DNA of 64,000 nt. Source: JACOTV01 sp964579395. Its GTDB lineage: Bacteria; Patescibacteriota; Microgenomatia; UBA1406; GWC2-37-13. The position numbers were made by a program, and so were the translations under genes. The DNA is taken from NCBI GenBank assembly GCA_964579395.1, contig CAZOFT010000003.1, positions 62,001 to 126,000 of the forward strand, given 5' to 3'. The notes under the pieces are model-generated. The model did no database searches and was not told the DNA's origin. It saw only the letters and a list, made by a program, of their open reading frames with translations. This document shows, piece after piece, positions 1-8,143 of the stretch (the stretch's first letter is position 1; each line of letters starts with the position of its first letter).

Positions 1-957
1 TAAAACAAATACACTGCGCCCGTCAGTTGATCCCGATGCATTAAAATACCCACTCTCCGCGTATATTTTTTGAGCCTGATTTGAGTAATTATTATGGTCT
101 ACTATGACCATCTCTTTTCCGTTGCTTGATGTGGCCAGATACGCGTAGTTCGTGTCGGCCCACACATCATATGTCTTGTAACCTTTAAATATGCCTTGCA
201 ACGTGCCCACAGGCGGATCGGTATTAGACACCGTCGTATGTTCATATGAAACAGTCGAAGAAGTCGCACTATTGCCGGAAGCGGTATAAATGTGGCCTTC
301 CTCTGCCCAGATGGCATTGGGAGTAGCAGGCAAGTCGATCGTGGCGCCGGACAGATTGGGCTCACACCACTTTCCTTTTGTATTGGTCGCCAACTGCACT
401 TCACCGTCTTGTGAGATGGCCACTGCCGTAGCAGTAAATGTGCCTCCCGCAAAATCAGCTGAAGTAGTCTGCTCGTACCCGGCATTGTCCAGAAATCGGG
501 TCATAAACAAACTTGTTTCAACCGATTCGCCAGGTCCTCCCCCCCAACTCACCCGCAGCGTAATTTCTTTCGTCGAAGGATCTACCACACCACCCGATTC
601 CACGATCGCTCCGGTGCCGTCCACACGCTGCACATCCGACACGATAATCTCACGCGTATATCCATCCACTGACTCGCTACCGCTTGCCAGCTCCCATGCT
701 CCCCCAGCAACTGCCGGATGATAGGTGCCGTTTGTTGCAATAGCATCCCACGAACCTTCACGCACGGCAAGCATCGCCGTTTTGGCCTCACGAAGCAGCA
801 GAGTCGCATTAAATCGCTTCTCCTGATTGACCCGTCCGTCACGTGTCGCCACAAATCCTCCCAGAAGCGCCGGCACCACCACCATCAAAAGCGCAATAGC
901 CAGTAAAAGCTCAATTAACATCTGTCCTGCCTGTCGTGATACATGTGGTGTATGCAT
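1..957 (-). CDS. Prepilin-like protein with long extracellular domain, 3' end outside window
   Basis: The minus-strand frame is open from an ATG at 957 to the window edge without a stop, giving at least 319 residues. The N-terminus has a type IV prepilin signal: after a short basic leader, G11 is followed by QMLIE, so the conserved Glu falls at mature position +5, and then a hydrophobic helix runs to about residue 33. Near the visible end the protein reads AYLATSSNGKEMVIVDHNN, which resembles an LVIVD-type beta-propeller blade. It starts 2 nt after the stop of the next pseudopilin gene, so the two are co-transcribed. Inference: a large minor pilin or pilus-tip protein. The length and the C-terminal fold are unknown because the gene is cut. 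Confidence 0.8.
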   Translation of the reverse strand, partial: MHTPHVSRQAGQMLIELLLAIALLMVVVPALLGGFVATRDGRVNQEKRFNATLLLREAKTAMLAVREGSWDAIATNGTYHPAVAGGAWELASGSESVDGYTREIIVSDVQRVDGTGAIVESGGVVDPSTKEITLRVSWGGGPGESVETSLFMTRFLDNAGYEQTTSADFAGGTFTATAVAISQDGEVQLATNTKGKWCEPNLSGATIDLPATPNAIWAEEGHIYTASGNSATSSTVSYEHTTVSNTDPPVGTLQGIFKGYKTYDVWADTNYAYLATSSNGKEMVIVDHNNYSNQAQKIYAESGYFNASGSTDGRSVFVL

Positions 958-959
958 GA

Positions 960-1454
960 TTACTGAGTCAAAATACCAAGGGTATTCCATTCAAACGATT
1001 TCGTATTTCCCGTCACCTGATCTGTCAACACAACCGAATTGTGGGCACCATCATAGTTTGCCAGCTGCCCGCTACCTGTGGCAAACACCAGTTGTTGGTC
1101 AGGCAGATCAATCGTTGAAAACCCCAGCGTTTGCGGCAGATCGACCACCACATTGTCAGGGTCACTTGCGCTATAGGTGTTGCCGGCAAACAAGATGTAG
1201 CGATCCGGCTCAAAACGCACACCATGTGGCTCATTACTGTTGCCCGCTCGATCATACCCCGTCATGGCCTGTTGCTGCTGATTACCGATTTCCCCCAGGA
1301 GTTGATCTGTCACGCTTTGCAGGCTGACTTGCTGTGTGATGCGCCCGGTGCTGACTGTACCGAGTCCGATAAGGAGTAAAAACAGTCCGAAGACAATAAT
1401 TACCTCAATCAGAGAAACGCCACTTCTGTCGGTTTTACTACAAATCCACTTCAT
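960..1454 (-). CDS. Type IV pseudopilin (GspH-like)
   Basis: The protein has 164 aa from ATG 1454. I prefer this start to one 30 codons upstream because it gives a standard prepilin leader (12 residues, ending SG before VSLIE) and sits 10 nt after the histidine kinase stop. A hydrophobic helix spans about residues 13-33, followed by a glutamine-rich region and a beta-rich C-terminal domain as in minor pilins and pseudopilins. Known for the family: it is cleaved by a prepilin peptidase and built into a type IV pilus or related filament. It is immediately followed by a second prepilin-like gene. No peptidase gene is seen in the window; pilC and pilB lie about 10 kb away. Confidence 0.8.
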   Translation of the reverse strand: MKWICSKTDRSGVSLIEVIIVFGLFLLLIGLGTVSTGRITQQVSLQSVTDQLLGEIGNQQQQAMTGYDRAGNSNEPHGVRFEPDRYILFAGNTYSASDPDNVVVDLPQTLGFSTIDLPDQQLVFATGSGQLANYDGAHNSVVLTDQVTGNTKSFEWNTLGILTQ

Positions 1455-1464
1455 ACTCTGCCGA

Positions 1465-3015
1465 TTAAATATTACTGTGAATAACTCCAAGACCCGTTTT
1501 TTCTCGCTCGCCATATTCTTTTTGAAATGCTGCAAATGCTTCATCTGTATATATCATGACGCTAAAACTGAAGACTGATCCGCGATTTTGTCCCTCAGAA
1601 AACGCTGTCATCTTTCCTTTATGCATGTCGATTATGGCGCGACTGATATATAAGCCGAGTCCCGATCCCTTAGCATCGCTCTTATTCACTTTATATGAAG
1701 TACCTACAAAGCCGAATTTTTGAAACAGCACGGCCTGATCTTCCTGAGCGATGCCGACTCCGTTATCTGCTACCCGCACCACTACCATATCATCACCCAC
1801 TTCAAACGATATCTTGATCAGCCCGCCTTTGGGGGTAAATTTGAGTGAATTACCAATCAGGTTGATAAGCACCTCCTTGATCTTGTCGCCGTCCACCAAT
1901 ACTGCTGGCAGCGCACGCTTGACCACCGTAATTCCAATTTCAAGCTCAGCAGCACGCGGCGCCACTTCCAAAATCACCTCATCAACCAGCTTCATCAGGT
2001 CGCCCTTTTGGATATTCATATCCATGCGACCGGATTCGATGCGGGAGATATTGAGCATCTCGTTCACCAGATTAATCAGACGATTGACAGACACGTAGGT
2101 ATGCTCCAGGTATTCGCGCTGCTTCGGCTGCAGATTACCGGTTCTGTTGTTGAGAAGCATCCACACATAGGATTTGATTGCCGTCATGGGGGTACGCAGT
2201 TCGTGCGAAGCGACAGATACAAAGTCGTCTTTGAGCCGATCCAACTCCTCCAGTTTTTCGTTTGCGCTTTGAATTTGTTGATACAAGAGCGCATTATCAA
2301 GGGCAATGCCGATGACGCTCGACAGGCGGGATATAATGTCTTTTTTAAACGTGGATACATCTTCCCTGTCTTCTTTCAAAAGAAGAATCATGGCGCCCAG
2401 ATTCTGTCCGCGAATGGTGAGCGGATAGGCAATCACTGTCTTGATTTTGAGAGTTTGCTGCACCATATCGACATCGCCGGCATCTTTTGCGTGTACAAGC
2501 AAATCAGACAGGCGTGAGCTGGTTTTTCGTTGATGCTGCAGGATCGCCTGATTAACCAGATTCTCCTCTGCATCCGGCATAATCATGAGCCCGTTCATAC
2601 ATGAGGCAATTGTGACTTGCTCGCTACTGTCTTCAGCATTTTGACCGATAGCCACAGGAAAGAGCGCGCCATGTGCGCGGTCTCGCAGCATGAGCATCAT
2701 GCCTCGAAACCCGGCCACATCCACCACCAGCCTCACGACCTGATTCGCAATCTGTGTCGCATCATTTACCGACCCCAGAATGATTTCATCGATACTTCGA
2801 AGGAGTGACAATAGTTTGTTCGTCTCCGCAAGCTGCAGGTTCTTTTTATAGATTTCCTGGGTTACGTGTGCCAGGTCATTGGGCTCTGTGGAGCTTTGTG
2901 GAGCCGTATTTTGCGGAGTTTGGGTGCTTGGAGATTGTGGCGCAAGGGGGGTCTGGGTCTGTATATTTTCCAATGCAGATGCGGTCGGTGATGGCTGCTG
3001 AATATCATTCCCCAT
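1465..3015 (-). CDS. Soluble GAF-type sensor histidine kinase
   Basis: The protein has 516 aa. The N-terminal 45 residues are rich in Pro, Gln and Ser, then comes a coiled coil and a GAF-like sensor region (about 70-240). A HisKA domain follows with the phosphorylated His in SHELRTP (H271), then HATPase_c with N box (N389), G1 box DNGVGI (about 417-422) and G2 box GSGLGL (about 450-455). No membrane segment is visible, so it should act in the cytoplasm. No response regulator is adjacent; the only one in the window is at 9483-9983. All catalytic boxes are intact, so I expect an active kinase. Its signal is unknown. Confidence 0.93.
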   Translation of the reverse strand: MGNDIQQPSPTASALENIQTQTPLAPQSPSTQTPQNTAPQSSTEPNDLAHVTQEIYKKNLQLAETNKLLSLLRSIDEIILGSVNDATQIANQVVRLVVDVAGFRGMMLMLRDRAHGALFPVAIGQNAEDSSEQVTIASCMNGLMIMPDAEENLVNQAILQHQRKTSSRLSDLLVHAKDAGDVDMVQQTLKIKTVIAYPLTIRGQNLGAMILLLKEDREDVSTFKKDIISRLSSVIGIALDNALLYQQIQSANEKLEELDRLKDDFVSVASHELRTPMTAIKSYVWMLLNNRTGNLQPKQREYLEHTYVSVNRLINLVNEMLNISRIESGRMDMNIQKGDLMKLVDEVILEVAPRAAELEIGITVVKRALPAVLVDGDKIKEVLINLIGNSLKFTPKGGLIKISFEVGDDMVVVRVADNGVGIAQEDQAVLFQKFGFVGTSYKVNKSDAKGSGLGLYISRAIIDMHKGKMTAFSEGQNRGSVFSFSVMIYTDEAFAAFQKEYGEREKTGLGVIHSNI

Positions 3016-3052
3016 TCTTTCATGATACTATGCCCCCGCCTCAAAAACTCAC

Positions 3053-4114
3053 CTATCCATCAACTGTCTTTGTATGTATGGGATGAAGCGAACCTGCTTC
3101 ATCACACAGCAAACTTTCTGTTATCTGGTCTTCAAACGATACTGGCTGCGGCATTTGATCTTCTTCAACACCATTAGTATTGGGTGAGAATAATTCTCGT
3201 GTAATTTTGTTACCGTAAATATAAGTAAGTGCAATAGCAAGATTCTCAGGTGTCAGGGCAATCTCTAGCGCCGTATTGACCTGATCAAGTCCTCGCGAAG
3301 CAGCCAATGTACCCCATGTTGCACCAAATACCGCGGAGTGCTTTGCTATGAGCGCCTCGATTTTTCGACGCTTCATTTTTCGTATATCCAGTTTTTTCCG
3401 CATCAGCTCATCATTAAATCCAACCGGAGCACCAACGATTGCCGTATTGAGAATGCTTGCTCGATCGGCAAATTTTTCTTTTATCTTGCTCACTTTTTCC
3501 CTTGTACGAATCATACGGCCGCTTTTTTCAACCTCCGGTTTTTTCGGCTCGTTTTCGCCCGTAAATATTTCTGAAAGATTGGAGCTGATTAATCCCAATT
3601 GCTGTACTATCGGCCTATCTGATTCAATCCAGGAAGAAGGATCCTTTTCAGATAATGCACTTCGGAGCATCTTCTCGTTCCAGTGAAGTGCAATATCATT
3701 CCAGCCGGCAACCGCCAAGCCGGTCGCACCCGCAGCTGCTAAACGAGCAGTACTTCCGCTCATTGACTGTTCCATCAAGCCAACAGCTGCAGCATTTGCG
3801 GCAAGCGCCATTCCGTCTTCGCCAAAATAATATATGCCGTATACACCTGCTCCCACACCTTTTGCAACCTTGCGCAATCGAGATTCACCATGCTTGGAGA
3901 CTCTTTTGGGACGCTCTTTCTTTGCAGATTCAGCAGATGTTGATGACATGCTTTCAACAGCACCATGAATCATGGCAGGGTCTGCTCCCACTAACTGCGC
4001 TGCGCACGCTATAGTGAGAACGCCGGCCGTTTCTGCCGCTTTTTTTGCACGCGAGTACGCTCGCTCTTTACGAGAAGTAGTACTGGCAATATAGTTAGAT
4101 TCAATTGCAGTCAT
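3053..4114 (-). CDS. Hypothetical protein with small-residue hydrophobic segments
   Basis: The product has 353 aa and I do not recognise a family. Residues about 25-45, 85-110 and 120-140 are rich in Ala and Gly and moderately hydrophobic and could be membrane helices. Basic stretches (KKERPKR, MKRRKIE) lie between them. The C-terminal 40 residues are acidic and polar. It precedes the histidine kinase gene by 37 nt on the same strand. A TATAAT lies about 13 nt before the ATG. Function unknown. Confidence 0.7.
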   Translation of the reverse strand: MTAIESNYIASTTSRKERAYSRAKKAAETAGVLTIACAAQLVGADPAMIHGAVESMSSTSAESAKKERPKRVSKHGESRLRKVAKGVGAGVYGIYYFGEDGMALAANAAAVGLMEQSMSGSTARLAAAGATGLAVAGWNDIALHWNEKMLRSALSEKDPSSWIESDRPIVQQLGLISSNLSEIFTGENEPKKPEVEKSGRMIRTREKVSKIKEKFADRASILNTAIVGAPVGFNDELMRKKLDIRKMKRRKIEALIAKHSAVFGATWGTLAASRGLDQVNTALEIALTPENLAIALTYIYGNKITRELFSPNTNGVEEDQMPQPVSFEDQITESLLCDEAGSLHPIHTKTVDG

Positions 4115-4150
4115 ATGCTATAGGATATTATAGCATACTGTGAAGAGGGC

Positions 4151-4429
4151 TTAAACGAGTAGCGATGGCCGTTGCTGAGGAGGTATTTCATTCAGATAAT
4201 CTTTTGCTGCTTCTTTACACACTTCCACTGACGCCTGCCCGAATAAATTCCTATATTGCTCTACAAGCTTATCAACGATACTTTTTTTATCACCCTCAAG
4301 CTCGACTTCTTTTATGTTCCAATCAATTCTTATTCCAGGCACTTTCTTTGCCTGCTCTAAAGCAATTGGACCAATTATACCTTCCTGCTCTTGGATTATC
4401 CTAACCGCTAATTTATCAAGTATATCCAT
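4151..4429 (-). CDS. Small hypothetical protein, 92 aa
   Basis: A 92-aa soluble protein starting MDILDKLAVRIIQEQEGIIG. It has alternating helix-forming stretches and a short beta-like segment (IRIDWN), with no Cys motif, signal peptide or membrane helix. It starts 1 nt after the stop of the membrane protein at 4431-5231, which implies translational coupling. The stretch around IIGPIALEQAKKV followed by a central acidic strand is distinctive, but I cannot assign it to a family. Confidence 0.65.
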   Translation of the reverse strand: MDILDKLAVRIIQEQEGIIGPIALEQAKKVPGIRIDWNIKEVELEGDKKSIVDKLVEQYRNLFGQASVEVCKEAAKDYLNEIPPQQRPSLLV

Positions 4430-4430
4430 A

Positions 4431-5231
4431 CTATTGATAATCTCTCATGGAGATCAGCGCCAAAGCCATCAGCGCAAATGAAAAAATATACATCAGATCG
4501 ACCGGACCGCCATTGTAGTAAGTACCCGTAGCTGACCTATAATAAAAAGTGTAGTCCGTCACATATTGCAGCAAAAGCGCAGATGAGAATAGAAGCATTT
4601 TTGGTTTCATTTTTCCACCTAATACGCCTCGCGAAAGCTCAAATGTAATCAACGCCAATGATATAACAACTGCTTCACCAAGAGGCTGTCCAAAGTCAAA
4701 AAAGGTTTTTAATGGATCTGTAAAGTCTGGACTTATATCTTTTAAATAAATAAAGTAAGAAGTTATTAGCATCACGAACGGAATCGCAACTATCACGATT
4801 TTTTTCTTTAAAAATCTAAGTGAAACATTGGCGCCAGTTGCTCTAGCAAAGTAGATAGTCCCCATCCCATAGAAGGGAACTATTGCAAAATATCCTAGAT
4901 CAGCAATTGAGGGATAAGGCACTTCAACACCAGACAAATTGTAGTAAGTCCACATTGTTTGTCCAAACCATAGTGAAAGAAGACCTAGCGAATAATAAAC
5001 AATTCCTTTACCAACTGCACTCCGTAGGCCTCCCCATTTTTTAGATATTACGAGACCATATATGCCTCCGATAAGCGCGATGAGTGCATAAATACCACCA
5101 AAATAATATACTTCTTTAACCTCTTTCAAATCCAAGGCCAAGATTCTAAACCACCAATAAATCAACGAGAGGAGAAGAAGAGAAAGAAAGAGTGAGACTT
5201 TATTTTTTACGATCGTTTTGACTACGTCCAC
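4431..5231 (-). CDS. Multi-span membrane protein of the PYPSxAD family
   Basis: A 266-aa integral membrane protein with about seven hydrophobic segments. The signature GVEVPYPSIADLGYF (about residues 100-115) and a second conserved block FFDFGQPLGEA recur in the C-terminal halves of the proteins at 6866-8143 and 8143-9450, so the three are paralogues; this copy lacks the N-terminal HTH domain. Similar VPYPSxAD segments occur, to my knowledge, in sensor domains attached to GGDEF proteins, so a ligand-sensing role is plausible but inferred. The start is GTG 5231: a TATATT sits 6 nt upstream, the leaderless arrangement common in this window. The region is visibly AT-rich. Confidence 0.8.
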   Translation of the reverse strand: MDVVKTIVKNKVSLFLSLLLLSLIYWWFRILALDLKEVKEVYYFGGIYALIALIGGIYGLVISKKWGGLRSAVGKGIVYYSLGLLSLWFGQTMWTYYNLSGVEVPYPSIADLGYFAIVPFYGMGTIYFARATGANVSLRFLKKKIVIVAIPFVMLITSYFIYLKDISPDFTDPLKTFFDFGQPLGEAVVISLALITFELSRGVLGGKMKPKMLLFSSALLLQYVTDYTFYYRSATGTYYNGGPVDLMYIFSFALMALALISMRDYQ

Positions 5232-5299
5232 ACCCTCAATATAGTGAGACTAGAAAAAATTGTCAAGCATTTTATTCGACCATACAAATAATTGACACC

Positions 5300-6160
5300 T
5301 TAACTAAGCTTTATTATTTCAAGCGCACCTAGACCGTTTCCTAGTTTGTTTTTTATACGGAATTGGTGTGCTCCTTCACCAATATTATCAATTGCCAAAA
5401 TCTTATCACCATTCACTGCATTTGTTGGACCTAGTAAGACATTTTCGCCCAAGACTATTACTCCACTCAGCCTGATTGCATTTGCACGAAAGTCTTTTCC
5501 TACATTAAAATCAACTAACACGTCTAGATCCAAGGGGACGATTCCTTTTTCAAAATCATAAGAAGCAATTTTTGCCTTATCACTTACGGGATTAACTCGC
5601 GTCTTACACCAACCCTCTTTTTCTCCAGAATCATAAAATGGCCACTCGTGTTTTGGAGCGAGAATTTGATATCCGTAATACTCATTATCCACATCAACGA
5701 GATCAACATATGTTTCATACCGCGCAGGAATAACTTTTGTGTCGGGAACTATAACCTCCCTTTCCCACAAACAGTTCATCGCAGGCGCCTGCATTTCATC
5801 CATCAGTCCTGTGTCAATTATTTCAGCAATAACGACGTTAGCCGCAGGTAGATCTGCCGTCATAATATCCTCTTCAACAACCACTATAGTATCTTCAAGC
5901 CCGTTTTCTTTCACAGACCTACGAAGCGCTGAAGCCAGCATGTGATCTATCTCAACCGCATACACTCTCTTTGCACCTGCTTTAGCAGCGAAGAAAGACA
6001 ATATGCCACTACCAGAACCCACATCTATTACAATATCGCCCTTGCTGACGCGCTGCGATATAACGTCGCCAAACGTCTTAGTTCTCTTCACATCTTTTAG
6101 GCACATGTATGGAAAATCAGTATTAGACCATATGTGTTCGGGTGGTTTATTGTTGCTCAT
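5300..6160 (-). CDS. PRMT-like SAM-dependent methyltransferase
   Basis: The protein has 286 aa from ATG 6160, which overlaps the stop of the upstream arginine decarboxylase as ATGA. It resembles protein arginine methyltransferases along its length: a YMCLKDVKRTKTF segment like the PRMT start, motif I VIDVGSGSGILSFFAAKAG, then the acidic AVEID. A loop AEIIDTGLMDEM holds two glutamates at about the spacing of the PRMT double-E loop, and a beta-rich C-terminal barrel-like region follows. True PRMTs are rare in bacteria. The target could be an arginine side chain, a ribosomal protein or a small guanidino compound; the pairing with arginine decarboxylase makes an arginine-derived substrate attractive but unproven. 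Confidence 0.8.
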   Translation of the reverse strand: MSNNKPPEHIWSNTDFPYMCLKDVKRTKTFGDVISQRVSKGDIVIDVGSGSGILSFFAAKAGAKRVYAVEIDHMLASALRRSVKENGLEDTIVVVEEDIMTADLPAANVVIAEIIDTGLMDEMQAPAMNCLWEREVIVPDTKVIPARYETYVDLVDVDNEYYGYQILAPKHEWPFYDSGEKEGWCKTRVNPVSDKAKIASYDFEKGIVPLDLDVLVDFNVGKDFRANAIRLSGVIVLGENVLLGPTNAVNGDKILAIDNIGEGAHQFRIKNKLGNGLGALEIIKLS

Positions 6161-6651
6161 ATCCAATTTTGTGACTGATAAACAGCTAGAACAAGTGCGC
6201 ACTCATATTTTTGAGTAGATTTTTTTACTGCACAAAGACTATGAAGTCGCTCTGGTTCAAAAGCAATGTTTCTGAATCCACACATATCCTCTAGTGTTCC
6301 GGTAATCAGATCTTCAAGCTCCTTTTTCACCAGATTTTCTTCACCACCTTCTGCTTCATGTTCTACAAAAAAACCTCTTCCATCATCAAGTTGATACCAG
6401 CCTATTCCTGCCCCTATGCATTGACCCACCTCGTCACTTCGATGCTCAGCTTTCACCACATACAGTCTCTTGCCAAAGTCCTCCTCAGGAGTGGTGTATT
6501 TTTGAATTGGAGATATTTTTGAATTTGGAGGAATAACAGAAGAGAGCGGGATGAGGTTGTAGTTGGACACCCCCGCATTTTGCAATGCGCAATCAAAAGA
6601 AGCTAAGGACGTTTTGCCCGCTCCAATTGCGGATATGATTTGAATTTCCAT
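6157..6651 (-). CDS. Pyruvoyl-dependent arginine decarboxylase
   Basis: The protein has 164 aa, the usual length for the family. The segment NYNLIPLSSVIPP carries the self-cleavage Ser-Ser pair (S37-S38) that forms the pyruvoyl group, and GAGKTSLASFDCAL plus GAGIGWYQ match other conserved blocks of PvlArgDC. Known function: decarboxylation of arginine to agmatine for polyamine synthesis, by a self-processed alpha/beta enzyme, typical of archaea and some bacteria. It is the first gene of a unit with the PRMT-like methyltransferase, coupled by an ATGA overlap. The promoter lies in the divergent region with the operator at 6754-6783. Confidence 0.93.
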   Translation of the reverse strand: MEIQIISAIGAGKTSLASFDCALQNAGVSNYNLIPLSSVIPPNSKISPIQKYTTPEEDFGKRLYVVKAEHRSDEVGQCIGAGIGWYQLDDGRGFFVEHEAEGGEENLVKKELEDLITGTLEDMCGFRNIAFEPERLHSLCAVKKSTQKYECALVLAVYQSQNWI

Positions 6652-6753
6652 AGTGCAATAGATTCGTAATTGTTACTTTCATAAAACAACTTATAGTATT
6701 TAGATCTGATTATACATACGAATTAGCATATTGCAAGCATGGACGAAGCGATT

Positions 6754-6783
6754 TTGTCATGAATCATGACAACTTGTCATGGA
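6754..6783. promoter_or_regulatory. Operator-like overlapping inverted repeats between divergent genes
   Basis: Positions 6754-6772 form a perfect 9-bp inverted repeat with a 1-nt centre (TTGTCATGA-A-TCATGACAA). A second perfect repeat overlaps it at 6765-6781 (CATGACAA-C-TTGTCATG). The site lies between the arginine decarboxylase gene and the HTH-membrane fusion gene. The core ATGACAA-N-TTGTCATGGA also occurs at 11131-11148, and a related repeat occurs at 47334-47361. The binding factor is unknown; one of the HTH proteins at 6866-11087 is the obvious candidate. Confidence 0.7.
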
Positions 6784-6865
6784 CTTTTCGCATCATAAGG
6801 CTTAAAATCCAGAAAAATATGGTATAAACTATCAGTAATCAATTCAAATGCCATAGTATTAGATC

Positions 6866-8143
6866 ATGCAAAATGAACCAACATTTGCAGAGCTATTCAA
6901 AAAATATAGACTGCGCGCCCAGATCACTACTCTCGCCGAGTTTGCCAACCTATTGGCCGAGGAAGGTATGGTCTATGAAAATAGTTTGTTTAGCAGGTGG
7001 CAGAGTGGCGACCGCACACCCAAGGACCGCAAGACTCTCCTATCAGTAATTCGCGTGTTTGCAAAGCAAGGCGGCATCCGCAATCAACAACAAGCGAATG
7101 AGCTACTGCAAAGTGCCAGCCAATATCCGCTTACTCAGCTTGAGCAAGAAGACTTTGAATCAAATACATCTACTACGAAATCAAGTAGCAATGAATTGGT
7201 TGAGTATGAAAAAGTCGCCGCCCAGATTCCGAACGAGGCCATCGACCTTCTTGCGCTTACCGTAAGCGCGATGAATCACACCATTGCCAATAGAAGTGAG
7301 GCGCGGCTTTTGTCAAAGATTGCAGTTTTTGCTGAGCGCCTACATAAAATCAAGCTAACCCGCTCCACTTCATTTCTGATCGCCTTTTATATTCCATTAC
7401 TCATATGGTGTATCTCACTCAACCTGGATGGATCCAAAACTACCATGTCCAATGCCCTGTACGGACTCACCTACGCCTTCTTGCCAGTAATCGCGGGAGT
7501 CTTTGGCATAAATAGCGCTTACAAATGGGGAGGGATCAAGAGCTCAATGGGTAAAGCACTCTTTTATCTATCGTTCGGCCTCATTACGTGGGGATTCGGA
7601 AATATTGTTTGGGCATTTTATGTCATAGCGCTCCATGTAGACGTACCTTATCCTTCCTTCGCCGACGCACTCTATATGGTGAGTTGGCCGCTATGGGGCA
7701 TCGGCATATATCACATCTCTAAGGCAGCCGGAATTACTTTTCAAATAAGAAAGAAGTCCACAATAATACAAATAGTCGCTCTGCCAATATTGATGATAGC
7801 ATTTTCGTTTTACCTCATTATCAATGTGGCAAGAAGCAGTATCCTGCTAGATAATGGCGATATATTCAAAGCATTCTTTGACCTTGGCTATCCATTTCTG
7901 GACGCGGTACTTGTGGCCGAGATCTTCCTTATGTTTGGCCTCACATTCAAACAGGTGCAAAAACGATACCGTGCGCCGCTCATCGTTTTGATGCTGGGCA
8001 TCTTGACCAATTATGTTGCAGATTTCGTGTTTTCTTATACCACTACAAAGGGCATGTTTTTCGACGGATCTTACTATGACATGCTCTTCCCCAGCGCCAT
8101 GCTCCTCATCGGTATTGCCACAAATTCATTTGAGGAAAATTAG
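6866..8143 (+). CDS. HTH domain fused to PYPSxAD multi-span membrane domain
   Basis: The protein has 425 aa. Residues about 6-100 form an XRE-like helix-turn-helix unit (FAELFKKYRLRA, LAEFANLL, SLFSRWQSGDRTPKDRKTLL). A linker of about 60 residues follows. From about residue 168 to the end there are about eight hydrophobic helices with VPYPSFADALYM and FFDLGYPFLDA. The same HTH starts the proteins at 8143-9450 and 9984-11087; the same membrane domain forms the protein at 4431-5231. This looks like a membrane-bound one-component regulator that binds DNA while sensing through its membrane part. A TAGTAT lies 6 nt before the ATG, and the operator lies about 85 nt upstream. Confidence 0.85.
   Translation: MQNEPTFAELFKKYRLRAQITTLAEFANLLAEEGMVYENSLFSRWQSGDRTPKDRKTLLSVIRVFAKQGGIRNQQQANELLQSASQYPLTQLEQEDFESNTSTTKSSSNELVEYEKVAAQIPNEAIDLLALTVSAMNHTIANRSEARLLSKIAVFAERLHKIKLTRSTSFLIAFYIPLLIWCISLNLDGSKTTMSNALYGLTYAFLPVIAGVFGINSAYKWGGIKSSMGKALFYLSFGLITWGFGNIVWAFYVIALHVDVPYPSFADALYMVSWPLWGIGIYHISKAAGITFQIRKKSTIIQIVALPILMIAFSFYLIINVARSSILLDNGDIFKAFFDLGYPFLDAVLVAEIFLMFGLTFKQVQKRYRAPLIVLMLGILTNYVADFVFSYTTTKGMFFDGSYYDMLFPSAMLLIGIATNSFEEN

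Noticed and set aside
1..957. Short minus-strand frames at 102-485 and 582-854
   Set aside because: They are in other frames of the long prepilin-like gene that runs off the window edge and show no sensible protein features.
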